From NCBI GenBank assembly GCA_942159475.1, contig OW804094.1, positions 9,431,555 to 9,495,554 on the forward strand: DNA of 64,000 nt. The letters run 5' to 3'. Below are positions 53,812-64,000 of the stretch, piece after piece; position 1 is the stretch's first letter, and each line of letters opens with the position of its first letter. Made by a program: the position numbers and the translations under genes. The notes below the pieces were generated by a model that was not told where the DNA came from, did no database searches, and saw only the letters and a program-made list of their open reading frames with translations. The stretch is from Sthenelais limicola. Lineage: Eukaryota > Annelida > Polychaeta > Phyllodocida > Sigalionidae.

Positions 53812-54096
53812 GATTTGTATGGAATTATGTAACTAAAGGTTCAGTATAACATCTCTGTTTTGTAGGTTATATTTATCAGTGCTCCAATATCAATATCCAT
53901 GTGTTAACCATGTTTCCATAACACAAGATCTCATCTTTCCTATCAAGCATTTGGTTAACATAGATCATTCATATAGCTATAATATTGGTGAAAACATTCT
54001 TGCAACTTTCGATAAAAATGTTGCCAGATACTTGCCAAATCCATCCCAGGATGCACTGTAACAGACATGCGCAGTCTCACATGCAAATCCCCTATT
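53812..54096 (-). mobile_element. Family C, decayed, inverted
   Basis: Right terminus ATGCAAATCCCCTATT intact; the left part is degenerate. Confidence 0.65.
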
Positions 54097-54213
54097 AAAA
54101 AGGTGTCGGCAAGTTCAGGCTTTACTGTATATCCAATCAATCCAACTGCAGGACCTATAAAGTAACAGGTTCTCATCATTAAGTATCATCTAACAATGCT
54201 GTACATCCCAGCT

Positions 54214-54444
54214 ATGTCAGATCGTCAGAAAATGTCCAATTGGCAGCTCTACACATTCATTAAATTCCGGTAAATTAAGCTGAAAAATAAGAAATACTAG
54301 GTATATCTGAATATATTTAGTATCATGTTGTTTTAATGGGTTTGCTAATGGTGAACTCTATTTTCAACCTCATTTTCATCTTAAATGGACGATATTTGAG
54401 AGAACTAATGAAAGTTAATTGTACATTTTCTGACAATCTGACCC
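54214..54444 (+). mobile_element. Family A
   Basis: Complete but diverged (GTCAGATCGTCAGAAAATG). Confidence 0.8.
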
Positions 54445-54496
54445 ATGTAGGGAATCTGTGCATGCGGTACAACCATTTCATAACGACATCCGTGAC

Positions 54497-54731
54497 GGGT
54501 CAAGTTGCCAGAAAATGTACAATTGGCATTCACCAATCCTCACAAATAACCCAAATTTAAGAAGAAAATCAGGTTCAAAATACAGTTCAACATAACCAGA
54601 CATGTTCATTGAATGAATACTAAACAGAATACACTCAGATACACCTAGTGCTTATCCCTTTTTACTCTAATTTAGCAGAATTTGATAGATCTGTAGAACT
54701 GTGAATTGTGCATTTTCTGAAAATCTGACCC
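54497..54731 (-). mobile_element. Family A, inverted
   Basis: Complete; faces the preceding copy 52 bases away, making a potential large hairpin. Confidence 0.8.
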
Positions 54732-55054
54732 CCACAGTGACATTGATATCTGTGCAGTCCGAATATAAAAGTAAGAGTAGAACTCGCCTACGTCAGCACT
54801 TTCCTAGGATAAACACAGTTTATTTGAGAGGTGAGGTCCTCGATGTTAATACTAAAACGGAGATATTTGGCAGGTAATATTTGAACTGACTCCTGATCTA
54901 AAATGATGATCAAGGTGTCACTATAGTGCAACGGATTACAATCTCAGATGTGCTGAGTCATTCCTGACCACCGGCCGGAAGTTCTCTCATGTTCTACTTC
55001 CTGTACTGGAGATGAGGCCCAAGTACCGGATGTAGAGGCGGAAGTCTAATAAAT

Positions 55055-55290
55055 GGGTCAGATTTTAAAGAAATGTACAATTCGCCTTCACCAATTCTCT
55101 CATATAACCTACATTTCAGACAAGAATCAGGTTCAAAATACAGTTCAATATAACAGAACTGATACTTTAAATCAATGCGATACCAAATATACTCAGATAT
55201 ACCCAGTATTCACCATTTTTCAGTCTTAATTTAGCAGAATTTCCTAATTGTGTAGACCTGCCAATTGTACATTTTCTAAAAATCTGACCC
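55055..55290 (-). mobile_element. Family A, inverted
   Basis: Complete; AAAT on both sides. Confidence 0.88.
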
Positions 55291-55317
55291 AAATAGTGTT
55301 CATTGCAAACGGGGGGT

Positions 55318-55480
55318 TTCAGGTAAATTCTGCTACATTAGGCAGGAAAATGATAAATACTAGCCATATCGGACTATATTCCGCATTAAGTTGATTCAAG
55401 GGATGTGTTTGGTTATGTTGAATTCTGTCTTGAGTCTGAATTCTGATTAAATTTGGGTTATTTGGAGGGTTTCACCCATT
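55318..55480 (+). mobile_element. Family A, left-truncated hybrid
   Basis: GTAAATTCTGCTACATTAGG onward to GGGTTTCACCC. Confidence 0.6.
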
Positions 55481-55711
55481 TGCTTTTCTCTTCCTTTCTC
55501 TCCCTTTCCGTCTCAGTTTGAAAAGTTTTTATTTGGATAGAATGTATTAATTTTTATTTTGATTGTTGTTATTCAGATCACAGATACTTTCACAAAATAA
55601 TATGATTTTCGATAATATGATTATTGCCAGATTTTACATAAGTAGAAACTAAATGTTACCTTTACTACAGAAATAGAAGACAAAAGTTATACAGATACAG
55701 TAAGCAACCAT

Positions 55712-55802
55712 ATGTGAACGTGGAAAATAAGTCACAAGTCGCACAATTTTTTTTAATTTTGAGATATCATCATATTTGAAAAGATGAGACCAAGGGGATT
55801 CA
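55712..55802 (+). mobile_element. Family B fragment
   Basis: AAATAAGTCACAAGTCGCAC to AAAGATGAGACCAAGG. Confidence 0.55.
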
Positions 55803-56032
55803 TAATCTCGCTTTCTTTGTGCCACTGTGTTCAAACTCGTTTTCACTCTCACCCAAGGGATAAATCCATTCCCCCTACCCACCCTTCTCTATCTATCACT
55901 CTCTCTTTTTCTCTCCTTCCATTTGTCTCTAGTGCAAACTTCAATTAAAAACGACAGAACCTTATTGGATTTGTTATGAAAAATATTGGATAAATTCATG
56001 GATCTATGACAGTGAGAAAACAGATTTGGACA

Positions 56033-56388
56033 ACAGGGGAGTTTCATGTCTCACTGCGCATGTCTGTTACAGTGCATCCTGGGATGGATTCAGTTCAAAT
56101 CTGACATACAAATATTTGGCAACATTTTTTTATCGAAGATAGCAAAAATGTGTTCACCAGGTCGTATCATAGTTTGTGTAAATGATCTATGACAAACCAA
56201 ATGCATGATGGGAAAGATGGAGACTTGTGTTATGGAAACCTGTATAAAACAGGGATTTGTTATATTTAGTACCAATAAATAGTCCATGCTTAGCATGACA
56301 TGTTTTCTATAGAGTTTACACTGTACCACTAGTCCCATAATTCCATGCGAATCGAGATTCAAAATGGCGGTTATGCAAATCCCCTATT
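56033..56388 (+). mobile_element. Family C
   Basis: Complete, 356 bp; AGGGGAGTTTCATGTCTC left, TATGCAAATCCCCTATT right. Confidence 0.82.
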
Positions 56389-57060
56389 AGACAATTTTGA
56401 TTAGACGCACATGCGCTATGGTGGCAGTGTGATTATTCTATCAATTTCGAATTTTTATGACATCTGTCTGCTTTTTACATTCATTCTTATACTATTTGTA
56501 TTTTTCTATGATATAGATTATAATTAATTTAATGTAACATTTCTCAATGACGATGTATAGAAGCTTAGTTAAAGTTCATTCTTGCTATTGATTATAAGTA
56601 TAACGAGGATACCTGAGAACAATATCCGACGATGTAATCAGTCTAGGTCCAAAACCACAGATCAGATAAAAATGGTATGTCAGGCTACTTCACTAATTGG
56701 ATTCATGGCCTAGGACTTGGTGTTTTAATGGGAATATAAATAATGACATATTGCGGTCTTAATGGAATTATAATGGCACTTTGCGGTTTGAGGCGAGAGG
56801 CTTTCCCTTCGTTTGAAGGGACTTTCTCAACTTTGGTCCTAGACTGTAATGATATTTCCTGAATAAAAACATTAAATTTAAATCCATCTCTAGTGCGAAT
56901 TTCAATTAGAAACGACAGAACCTTATTGGATTTGTTATGTAATATCTATAAACGGCAGTGATAATTAGTAATAAGCATTGCATTGGCAACGACTAATGAA
57001 ATAATGATTAAAGGATAATTTAAAGAAAAATGTTATGCTCTCAACTAATTTCAAACATGA
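56389..57060. other. Intergenic
   Basis: TCTAGTGCGAATTTCAATTA (56888) repeats a phrase near 55930, so a dispersed repeat is likely. No gene. Confidence 0.4.
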
Positions 57061-57130
57061 TTTTTACAGTGCCGCTTCCTAACCACACAGTGACTGAGCG
57101 CACTATAGTTAAGCCATGTCAAACGCTCGG

Positions 57131-57340
57131 CCAATCAAAGGCCAGCTACTGATAAATAGCTCTTCCGCTGGCGTCTCTCCGCGCTAAATATAGCAGCTCC
57201 GCAGCAAATGCAAATCACTGACCAATTGGTTGTTTTTAGGAGGCTCTTGTCACGTGACTTCCGGTACACGGTTCTCAAGGCTTCCCATCATCCATCAGTC
57301 AATCATTTGTAACAGCCACTGCGCATGTCTGCGCAAGGGA
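57131..57340. promoter_or_regulatory. Promoter-like cluster: CCAAT, octamer, E-box, ETS, NRF1-like
   Basis: GGCCAATCA (57129), octamer ATGCAAAT (57208-57215), ACCAATTGGT (57221), CACGTGACTTCCGG (57251-57264) and two GCGCA half-sites (57321, 57331) lie within 210 bp of CpG-containing DNA. No coding exon is recognised on either side. Confidence 0.4.
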
Positions 57341-57415
57341 AGGATCATGGGATTCATCATGCTTTCTGTGGGTGTTTGCTAACTAATGCAAAACTTTGCA
57401 AGCATTATATGACAT

Positions 57416-57705
57416 ATGTGATGTGTTTTAAGAAAATGAGTAACAAGTCGCAAAATTGATATTTTTCAAAGGGATTTATTCACAAGATCTCTTTGATGTT
57501 TTCATATTTGTAATATTTGTTATATACCTAACGCCTCCAGTTGTATAAATACATGTACTAACTTTCGAGACAGTGTGTTAAATATATCCATGCGTTTCCA
57601 AGGTCAACTTATAGATATATATTTGGATTCTTTACTAGTAAATGTCCACCCAAAAGAATTGCAAACATTTTTTTCAAAAATAAAAATTTTAAACCTAAAA
57701 TATAG
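57416..57705 (+). mobile_element. Family B, right-truncated
   Basis: TGTGATGTGTTTTAAGAAAA start. Confidence 0.7.
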
Positions 57706-57782
57706 AATATAGAAATTAGGGTGTTAGGCTGGTGTTAGTTCTTAACTCATGTTGAATTAGACACGGAAGTCAAGACTTATAT

Positions 57783-58007
57783 GGGTCAGATTTTCAGAAA
57801 ATGTACAATTCAAATTCGCCAATCTTCTCAAATAATCTAAATTTCAGACGAAAATAAAGTTCAAAATACAGTTCAACCTAACCAAACAGATTGCTAGAAT
57901 CAATGCAATGCTGAATATGCTCCAATTTAACCAAATTGCAGCCTAATTATGCAGAATTTACTAAATTTGCACAGCTGCTTATTGTACATTTTCTGAAAAT
58001 CTGACCC
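57783..58007 (-). mobile_element. Family A, inverted
   Basis: Complete; flanks ATAT/ACAT. Confidence 0.85.
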
Positions 58008-58015
58008 ACATACAA

Positions 58016-58240
58016 GTGAGTGAGTGAGATTGGTTGCTTCATGCCCTTGTCAACACATTGAAGGTTATATCAAGGGTGGGAGAGCTGAGAGTGAGTGAGT
58101 GAGATTGGTTGCTTTACACCCTTATCAACACATTGAAGGTTATATCAAGGGCGGGAGAGCTGAGAGTGAGTGAGTGAGATTGGTTGATTTACACCCTTAT
58201 CAACACATTGAAGGTTATATCAAGGGCGGGAGAGCTGAGA
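58016..58240 (+). repeat. 75-bp unit x 3 (repeat G)
   Basis: Units start at 58016, 58091 and 58166 with GTGAGTGAGTGAGATTGGTT and include GGTTATATCAAGGGCGGGAG. An inverted single unit is at about 16000-16075. Confidence 0.9.
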
Positions 58241-58467
58241 GGGACAAAGTTTATATCTTACCCAGGAAATAGATATAGAGAAGAAGGGCGAGAGAGACTC
58301 ATGTTGTATTTGCCCTTGAAAATTAGTTAATTTTTAACCTTTTATATCATACATTTCAGTTGGACTTATACATGCAGAGGAGGTCGGATCAATTGCTTTT
58401 AAAGATCCTAATGATATGCATAGTTTTAAAGTTGCCATGAACATTGCCTATAACAATAGCCGCCTTG

Positions 58468-58920
58468 AATAGCCGCCATTTTGAATCCTGATTCGCATGG
58501 AATTATGGGACTAATGGTACAGTGTAAAACCTAGAAATAGAAATTATGCTATGTTTAGCATGGACTATTTATCAATGTTCAAATGTCAATATCCATGTTA
58601 TAATAACACAATCATAACGCAAGCCCCCATTATCAAAACACAAGCCTCCATTTTTCCCATCATGTATTTGGTTGTCATAGATCAAGCTAGGAATATGGGG
58701 GCGGAGCCCGTTGTGTGATATCCATGGCCTAGCATGAATAATAAATGGGTAATAAATGATAATCAATATACATATAATGAGGTTACACAATGTTAGATAA
58801 TGTTACATAATACATTTTTCGATATAATTTTGCCAAATATTTGTATGTCAGATTTCAACAGAATCCATCCAAGGATGCATTGTGACAGACATATGCAAAG
58901 GCATATGCAAGTCCCCTATT
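58468..58920 (-). mobile_element. Family C with an insertion
   Basis: Starts AGCCGCCATTTTGAATCCTG, ends TATGCAAGTCCCCTATT; interrupted at 58686-58811 by repeat D, with some 45 bp of C missing at the join. Confidence 0.75.
58686..58811 (+). repeat. Repeat D, copy 2
   Basis: See 6751-6917. The 5' side is GGGGGCGGAGCCCG. Confidence 0.6.
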
Positions 58921-58941
58921 CATTACGAATAATAACCATAT

Positions 58942-59158
58942 GGGTCAGATTTTCAGAAAATGTACAATTGCCAGCTCTACACATTTAGTAATTTCTGCTA
59001 AATTAGCCTGCAATTTGGTCAATACTAGGTAAATTCGAGTATATTCGGCACTGCATTGATGCTAGCAATCTGTATTTTGAACTTTATTTTCGTCTTACTT
59101 TTGGGTTATTTTAAAGAATTGGTGACGGTGAATTGTACATTTTCTGAAAATCTGACCC
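58942..59158 (+). mobile_element. Family A
   Basis: Complete; ATAT on both sides. Confidence 0.9.
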
Positions 59159-59385
59159 ATATAATAAGGAGGTTCCGCAAGCAGACCTATCTCCATTACG
59201 TGACCGTATCCATATCGCTTTTGTGAATTATGTCACATTTTTATGCATGAAAGATAAATTGTGAGATGAAACATTTTGTTTGATATGCTATGTTACGTTT
59301 TTTCCCCCCATGTTTTGCTGAATCTCTTTCTTCATTTTAGCATATCTTTGTATATCAGAGGTACGGGAACGTTTACGTCTATTTC

Positions 59386-59999
59386 TTTTTTTTTTTTTTT
59401 TTAGAAAACTTTATTATGATATTATACAGTAACTGTTCATAATGACCTACTCATTGGTTAGAACAGTCTTGACAATCTGACATTTCTCATTGAAATGATT
59501 TAAAGGTTATATTAATGTAGGAGGTAATTGTCAGTTCTGAGTAAATCAGATCTGGTCTTACTCAATACCACCTTAGTAGAAATAAACATTTGACACAACA
59601 ATGTAATAACTTTTGTATACATATATAAAATGTAGAAACTTGTCATGGCATATATGTATAACCAAGGAGTGGGGGTGGAATGAGATGAGATGGGATGAGG
59701 ATTGGGTGAGTGGTCCAGCTTGTAATGTTGGTCTAATTTTCAACAAATAAATTTACTATTGTTTCATTTTTGGTCAATAGCTTGAAGTCTGAATATCTTT
59801 CTGTATTTCTTACATCAGCATGTAGGTCGTTCCAAAGTAGCGCACATCTATACTCGACACTGTCAGAATAGGCTTTACCTCTGTATACGTTAGACGTGCT
59901 GAACCTCCATAATATATATAAAGATCTTTTATTCAAGTTAATCAGTACAGTTACATGAAATGGACAGGAGCCTCTGGTCCGCCTATCAGATATACCTAC
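59386..59999 (-). mobile_element. 5'-truncated LINE with poly(A) tail
   Basis: On the minus strand a 3' ORF fragment is followed by about 320 bp of UTR, AATAAA (59410-59415) and a 17-base A tract (59386-59402). Confidence 0.8.
59733..59999 (-). pseudogene. LINE reverse-transcriptase C-terminal fragment
   Basis: VGISDRRTRGSCPFHVTVLI, LNKRSLYILWRFSTSNVYRG, VEYRCALLWNDLHADVRNTE, YSDFKLLTKNE, then stop. The LWNDL...FK ending is typical of non-LTR RT proteins. It is open for 89 codons but lacks the catalytic part, and differs from the LINE at 25167. Confidence 0.8.
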
Positions 60000-60276
60000 T
60001 CCAATCTCCAGAATAATTAAATGAAATACAAAGCACCACTTCTGGATACGTTAGTCATCAAGTTAGAGCTAATACAGCACCAATTTACAATGAAAACTCA
60101 CTACAGAGTCTATTAATGTGATATGTGATCTAATGAGTAATAATTATCTTGTGTGTAAGACACTAACTCAATAAACCTTGTTATAATAATAATTGGTTGA
60201 TAAAACCTGTTTACTGAACTTACAGTATTATCTGTCTCTGATAGGACATTAATCCAATATACGTACATTGGTATAT

Positions 60277-60515
60277 GGGTCAGATTTTCAGAAATAAAAT
60301 GTACGATTCACCGTCACCAGTTCTTTGAAATAACCCAAAAGTAAGACGAAAATAAAGTTCAAAATACAGTTCAACCTAACCAAACAGATTGCTAGCATCA
60401 ATGCAATGCTGAATATACTCGAATTTACCTCGTATTGACCAAATTGCAGCTTAATTTAGCAGAATTTACTAAATGTGTACAGCTGCCAATTGTACATTTT
60501 CTGAAAATCTGACCC
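60277..60515 (-). mobile_element. Family A, inverted
   Basis: Complete; ATAT on both sides. Confidence 0.9.
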
Positions 60516-60713
60516 ATATGCGTCAATACAACCGCCCTATTGGTGGCTATTACTACTACTCCTCCTCCTCCGCCATCAATTTTTGTTTTATCTTTCTTAC
60601 ATTTGTTCCTACTCGTGTCTCATTTCCGGTCCCAGCGCCTCTTCTTCCTCACAAAGCAACATTTTTTAGATGTAGGTGGCCACAGCGAGAACTAATCTGC
60701 TACCACCTCAAAT

Positions 60714-61123
60714 TGTGATGTGTTTCAGGAAAATGAGTCACAAGTCGCAAAATTGGTGTTTTTCAGAGTCGTTTACTTACAAGATCTGTTTGTTGGAATA
60801 CTTTCATTTTTGGAGTGTCTAGTCCTTGTGGTTGTATGAATACATCTACCTAATTTCAACACTGTTTATTAAATATATCAGTGCGTTTCTTAGATCATCC
60901 CATTGAGTATATTTAGCTACTTTACTGATAATTATCCACCCAGAAACATTGCAAACCTTTTTTTCAAAAATAAAGATATCTAACTAAAAAGATAAAAACA
61001 CTTATTGGATGTCCTTAATGTTTACATTCATTGGAATCGGGTTGGTCTCATCTTTTCAAATATGGGGATATCTCAAAATCCATATTTTGCGACTTATGAC
61101 TCATTTTCCTAAAATGGGTCACA
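60714..61123 (+). mobile_element. Family B
   Basis: Complete, 410 bp; AT flanks. Left TGTGATGTGTTTCAGGAAA is consensus. Confidence 0.85.
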
Positions 61124-61179
61124 ATTGATGTCAAATCTTCTCCAAGATAATATTTCCCGAAGCAGTGATCTGACTTAGG

Positions 61180-61414
61180 GGGTCAGATTTTCCGAAAATG
61201 TACGATTGGCCTTTACCAATCCTCTCAAATAACCCGCATTTAAGGCAAAAATTAGGTCCAAAATGAAGTTCAACATAACCAAATGGATTTATTGTATGAA
61301 TACAATACAGAATACACTCAGACATACTCAGTTTTTATCATTTTTCACTCTAATTTAACACAATTTGAGAGATGTGTAGAACTGTAGATTGTGCATTTTC
61401 TGAAAATCTGACCC
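61180..61414 (-). mobile_element. Family A, inverted
   Basis: Complete; GGGTCAGATTTTCCGAAAA left end. Confidence 0.82.
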
Positions 61415-61630
61415 TAGATTTAGATATGTAATCCATGGACTAAAATGTATCTCTCTTGTTTGTAGATATTTATTTCTATATTAGTAACAAATTATCCTTC
61501 ATGCAGCTCGTTTAATTGCTGTCTTGTTCCTTTTAGCTTTCCTTGCTGTATGCTCTAGTCTGAATTCTATGATACACCTATACTAGAAACCGTACAGGCC
61601 TTACTTGCCTTTGATATGCAATGTGCACAT

Positions 61631-61875
61631 GGGTCAGATCGCCAGAAAATGTACAATCGCCACCTCCTACACATTAATGAAATTAGGCTAAATTAGGCTA
61701 AATTAGGCTAAAAAATGATCATTACTAGATATATCTGAGTATATTTGGCATCGAGTTGATTCAAGGGGTGTGTCTGGTTATGTTGAATTGTGTTTTGAGT
61801 CTCATTTTTGTATTCAATTTGGGTTATTTGGGATGATTTCTAAATGTGAATTGTACATTTTCTGGAGATTTCACC
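61631..61875 (+). mobile_element. Family A, hybrid-end subtype
   Basis: Left GGGTCAGATCGCCAGAAAA; right TTTTCTGGAGATTTCACC. GGCTAAATTA is tripled inside. Confidence 0.78.
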
Positions 61876-62029
61876 AATGTAAGAAAGTGGATCATTAATA
61901 TATTTCTTGCTGGAGGTGAAGAATTATGCCACAAATCTCACCAGGTGGATGTAATTGGAGCCACGGAGCCTCAGGGTCAATGAACTCCTTGTATCCACCC
62001 TAATCAAGTGTCATGTACGACATTCAATG

Positions 62030-62262
62030 CTCCTAATACTTATATGTCTTATATTTTAACATTTTAATTATTGTACCACTGTAACTTAAATGTACACTAG
62101 ATTAGCTAAAAGCCATGTAAAAACAAAGTTTTAGGCCTGAGGGTAACGTCAGGGAGAACTGGAGGTAATCTAGATGTCTGTATACCTGTTTATCGTGTAA
62201 TTTATACCAATTTGATGAATAAAGTAGTTCTTATCTTATCTTATCTTATCTTATCTTAAAAA
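62030..62262 (+). repeat. LINE 3' end with (CTTAT)n tail
   Basis: TTGATGAATAAAGTAGTTC is followed by five CTTAT units (62229-62259). Similar CTTATCTTATC words close to the LINE 3' UTR at 25915. Confidence 0.65.
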
Positions 62263-62387
62263 ACATTTCGTTGGATACATGTACTTGTTAATACAAAGGG
62301 AGGAAGACTTCTTTTTTCAAAAACCATGGGAACGGTACTTGGAACAAAAGCCTGATTAAGGACACCCACCTCCTTATAGAAGTAATC

Positions 62388-62530
62388 ATTCAATTCAATT
62401 CAGAGATTCTTTTATTTGCCGATGGTACTACAAAACAGGTAGTTCAATGTCTAGTCACAGGGACAGGCCCCTGAGACCAGTTCTTCCAGAGAGTGCCTTG
62501 AATCTTGACATCTTGATTATTTTGTTGCAA
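62388..62530 (-). repeat. LINE 3' end
   Basis: Partner of 47875-47990; minus-strand tail with AAATAAAAGAATCTCTGAA and an AATTG repeat. Confidence 0.65.
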
Positions 62531-63119
62531 CGATAACGATAACAATTTAAATTATGGTTTACAATAATGAAAGTGGTACAATGTGATGTGAATGTGAAAG
62601 AACAAAATGTGATATTGATGTAGAGCTATGACATATTCTGGAGATGTATCAGGGTGTGACAATATCACGAAATTTAACAGATTATCCATAATTTAGTAAA
62701 TTTGACATAGATTATTGTATGAATGAATTAGCGACAGGAAGAGAATTATTAAATGATGTTGCAGTAACACTTAAATCAATGATGTATCTACAGTCACCAG
62801 TTATTACATTAATGCTGCCGCATCAGTTACCATTGGATTAATTCAACAGCATACAAGTAAATAATACAGACTAGATCTATAATGCACTTATATTCAAACG
62901 AGATATATGAGTTTCTCAACTCTTCACATTGATCAAACAGAATACTTACAGGTCAGTATTAGGAAGGGAAGTGGTGTAATTGTATAATTATTAGTTAACA
63001 AGCAAGAGTGACGAGGTGTTAGACACGGAAGTCCACTCCTCATACTCCAGTCAAACTAAAATTTTGCATGGAACAAATTGCAAGAAATCATTTTTTTAGT
63101 GGATCATGTAGGGATGGTA
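62531..63119. other. Intergenic
   Basis: AT-rich; nothing recognised. Confidence 0.4.
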
Positions 63120-63475
63120 GAGGACATTTCCCCCAAAAAAGTATTTCGAAGTATTTTATCTAAAGATCTTATTGTAGGAATGTTATCATATTTAGGTATC
63201 TAGTGTTTTACGTCATATGAATACATGTACCAAATTTCAAGACAGTGTATCAAATATAGCCATGCATGGCTAAGGCCATTCTATAGAGTATATTTAACTA
63301 CTTTACTAGTATTAGTCCACCCGGAAATATTGTAAACTTTTTTTAAAAACAAAAATAGTACATATCTTCTTATTATTTACTAGCATCAAAGTCCGCTTGA
63401 TCTTATCTTTTCAAATATGATGATATCTCAAAATCCATTTTTTTCGACCTGTGACTCATTTTGCTCTAACACATA
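63120..63475 (+). mobile_element. Family B, diverged
   Basis: Internal B landmarks (CAAATTTCAAGACAGTGTAT, ATGATATCTCAAAATCC) with decayed ends. Confidence 0.65.
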
Positions 63476-63571
63476 AGGCACAATAACCAGACAATAATCC
63501 ATCTTTCCATATACTACTAGCCATATTCCTGCATGAAAACACTTCTGTACAAAAGCAAATTGTGATAAACA

Positions 63572-63668
63572 ACAAACCGAAAATATCAGTTTTCATCATT
63601 TTTCCCGCTAATTTAGCGAATTTGAGTAATGTGTAGAAATGCAGATTGTGCATTTTCTAAAATGCACA
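63572..63668 (-). mobile_element. Family A fragment
   Basis: TCATTTTTCCCGCTAATTTA to GTGCATTTTCTAAAA. Confidence 0.55.
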
Positions 63669-64000
63669 CCTTCTTTCCGTGGGTGAATCCGAATGGCTAA
63701 TAAGGGTACTGTATATAAACATATTTCGCATCCCAAGGTACACTTTCTCATACCTGTGAATAATCTTATGGTGTAATTGATATTAACAGCAAGGTATGCA
63801 ATATCGGACATTAAAATCTTAGAATATTATATCATGATAGTGGTATAAGAAGAGAATCTAATTGAAACTACGTTAAATGAAAGTATATTAAATTAGGTAA
63901 ATACAACAATAATGCATTGTGTTAATTATAGTGTAGAGTGTCTGTATGTAATTAAGCGTGAAAGTTAAAATGTAATGGTGTCCTAAAACCAATGACTGAG
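63669..64000. other. Window end
   Basis: AT-rich, no feature seen. Confidence 0.4.

Overview
The window is eukaryotic and almost certainly from an invertebrate animal. It is AT-rich, coding sequence is split by GT-AG introns of about 100 bp to 2.4 kb, and intergenic DNA is packed with short inverted-repeat transposons, LINE tails and minisatellites. A U6 snRNA gene with a TATA-type Pol III promoter is present. No marker fixes the phylum. The C-type lectin/sushi mosaic and the repeat landscape would suit a lophotrochozoan or an invertebrate deuterostome, but that is inference.

1-3.4 kb: mostly non-coding, with a 121-codon reading frame (746-1106) that carries one in-frame TAA and ends at a good splice donor. 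3.5-27.1 kb (+ strand): one large multi-exon gene, read here as 22 module exons plus a terminal exon with two possible ends. It encodes about 1,270 visible residues. Module order is CTLD1-CCP1-CTLD2-CCP2-CTLD3-CCP3-CTLD4-CCP4-CTLD5-linker-CTLD6-CTLD7-CCP5-unrecognised Cys-rich C-terminus (CTLD, C-type lectin-like domain; CCP, sushi module). Every intron between modules is phase 1, and every intron inside a CTLD is phase 2, so modules can be duplicated or shuffled without breaking the frame. All 22 module exons splice together without a stop. No transmembrane segment is visible and the start/signal peptide is not identified, so a secreted recognition or adhesion protein is the best guess. Its introns contain minisatellites, MITEs and a 5'-truncated LINE.

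27.2-64 kb: no convincing protein gene. It holds a well-preserved U6 snRNA gene (minus strand, 32344-32450), many copies of three dominant MITE-like families, about six single TIR elements, a 29-bp CCAAT-bearing minisatellite (40.5-41.6 kb), a 3.8-kb foldback-type element with ACGT-rich terminal arrays (42441-46277), LINE 3' fragments, and two or three CpG-rich promoter-like patches.

The families are named here for convenience. Family A has terminus GGGTCAGATTTTCAGAAAA, is about 230-245 bp, and shows 4-bp target duplications of the form ANNT. Family B has terminus TGTGATGTGTTTCAGGAAA and is about 400 bp. Family C has terminus AATAGGGGATTTGCAT, is about 310-355 bp, and carries an octamer motif in the terminus. 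Several copies lie at splice sites or are nested in other repeats, which gives a relative insertion order.
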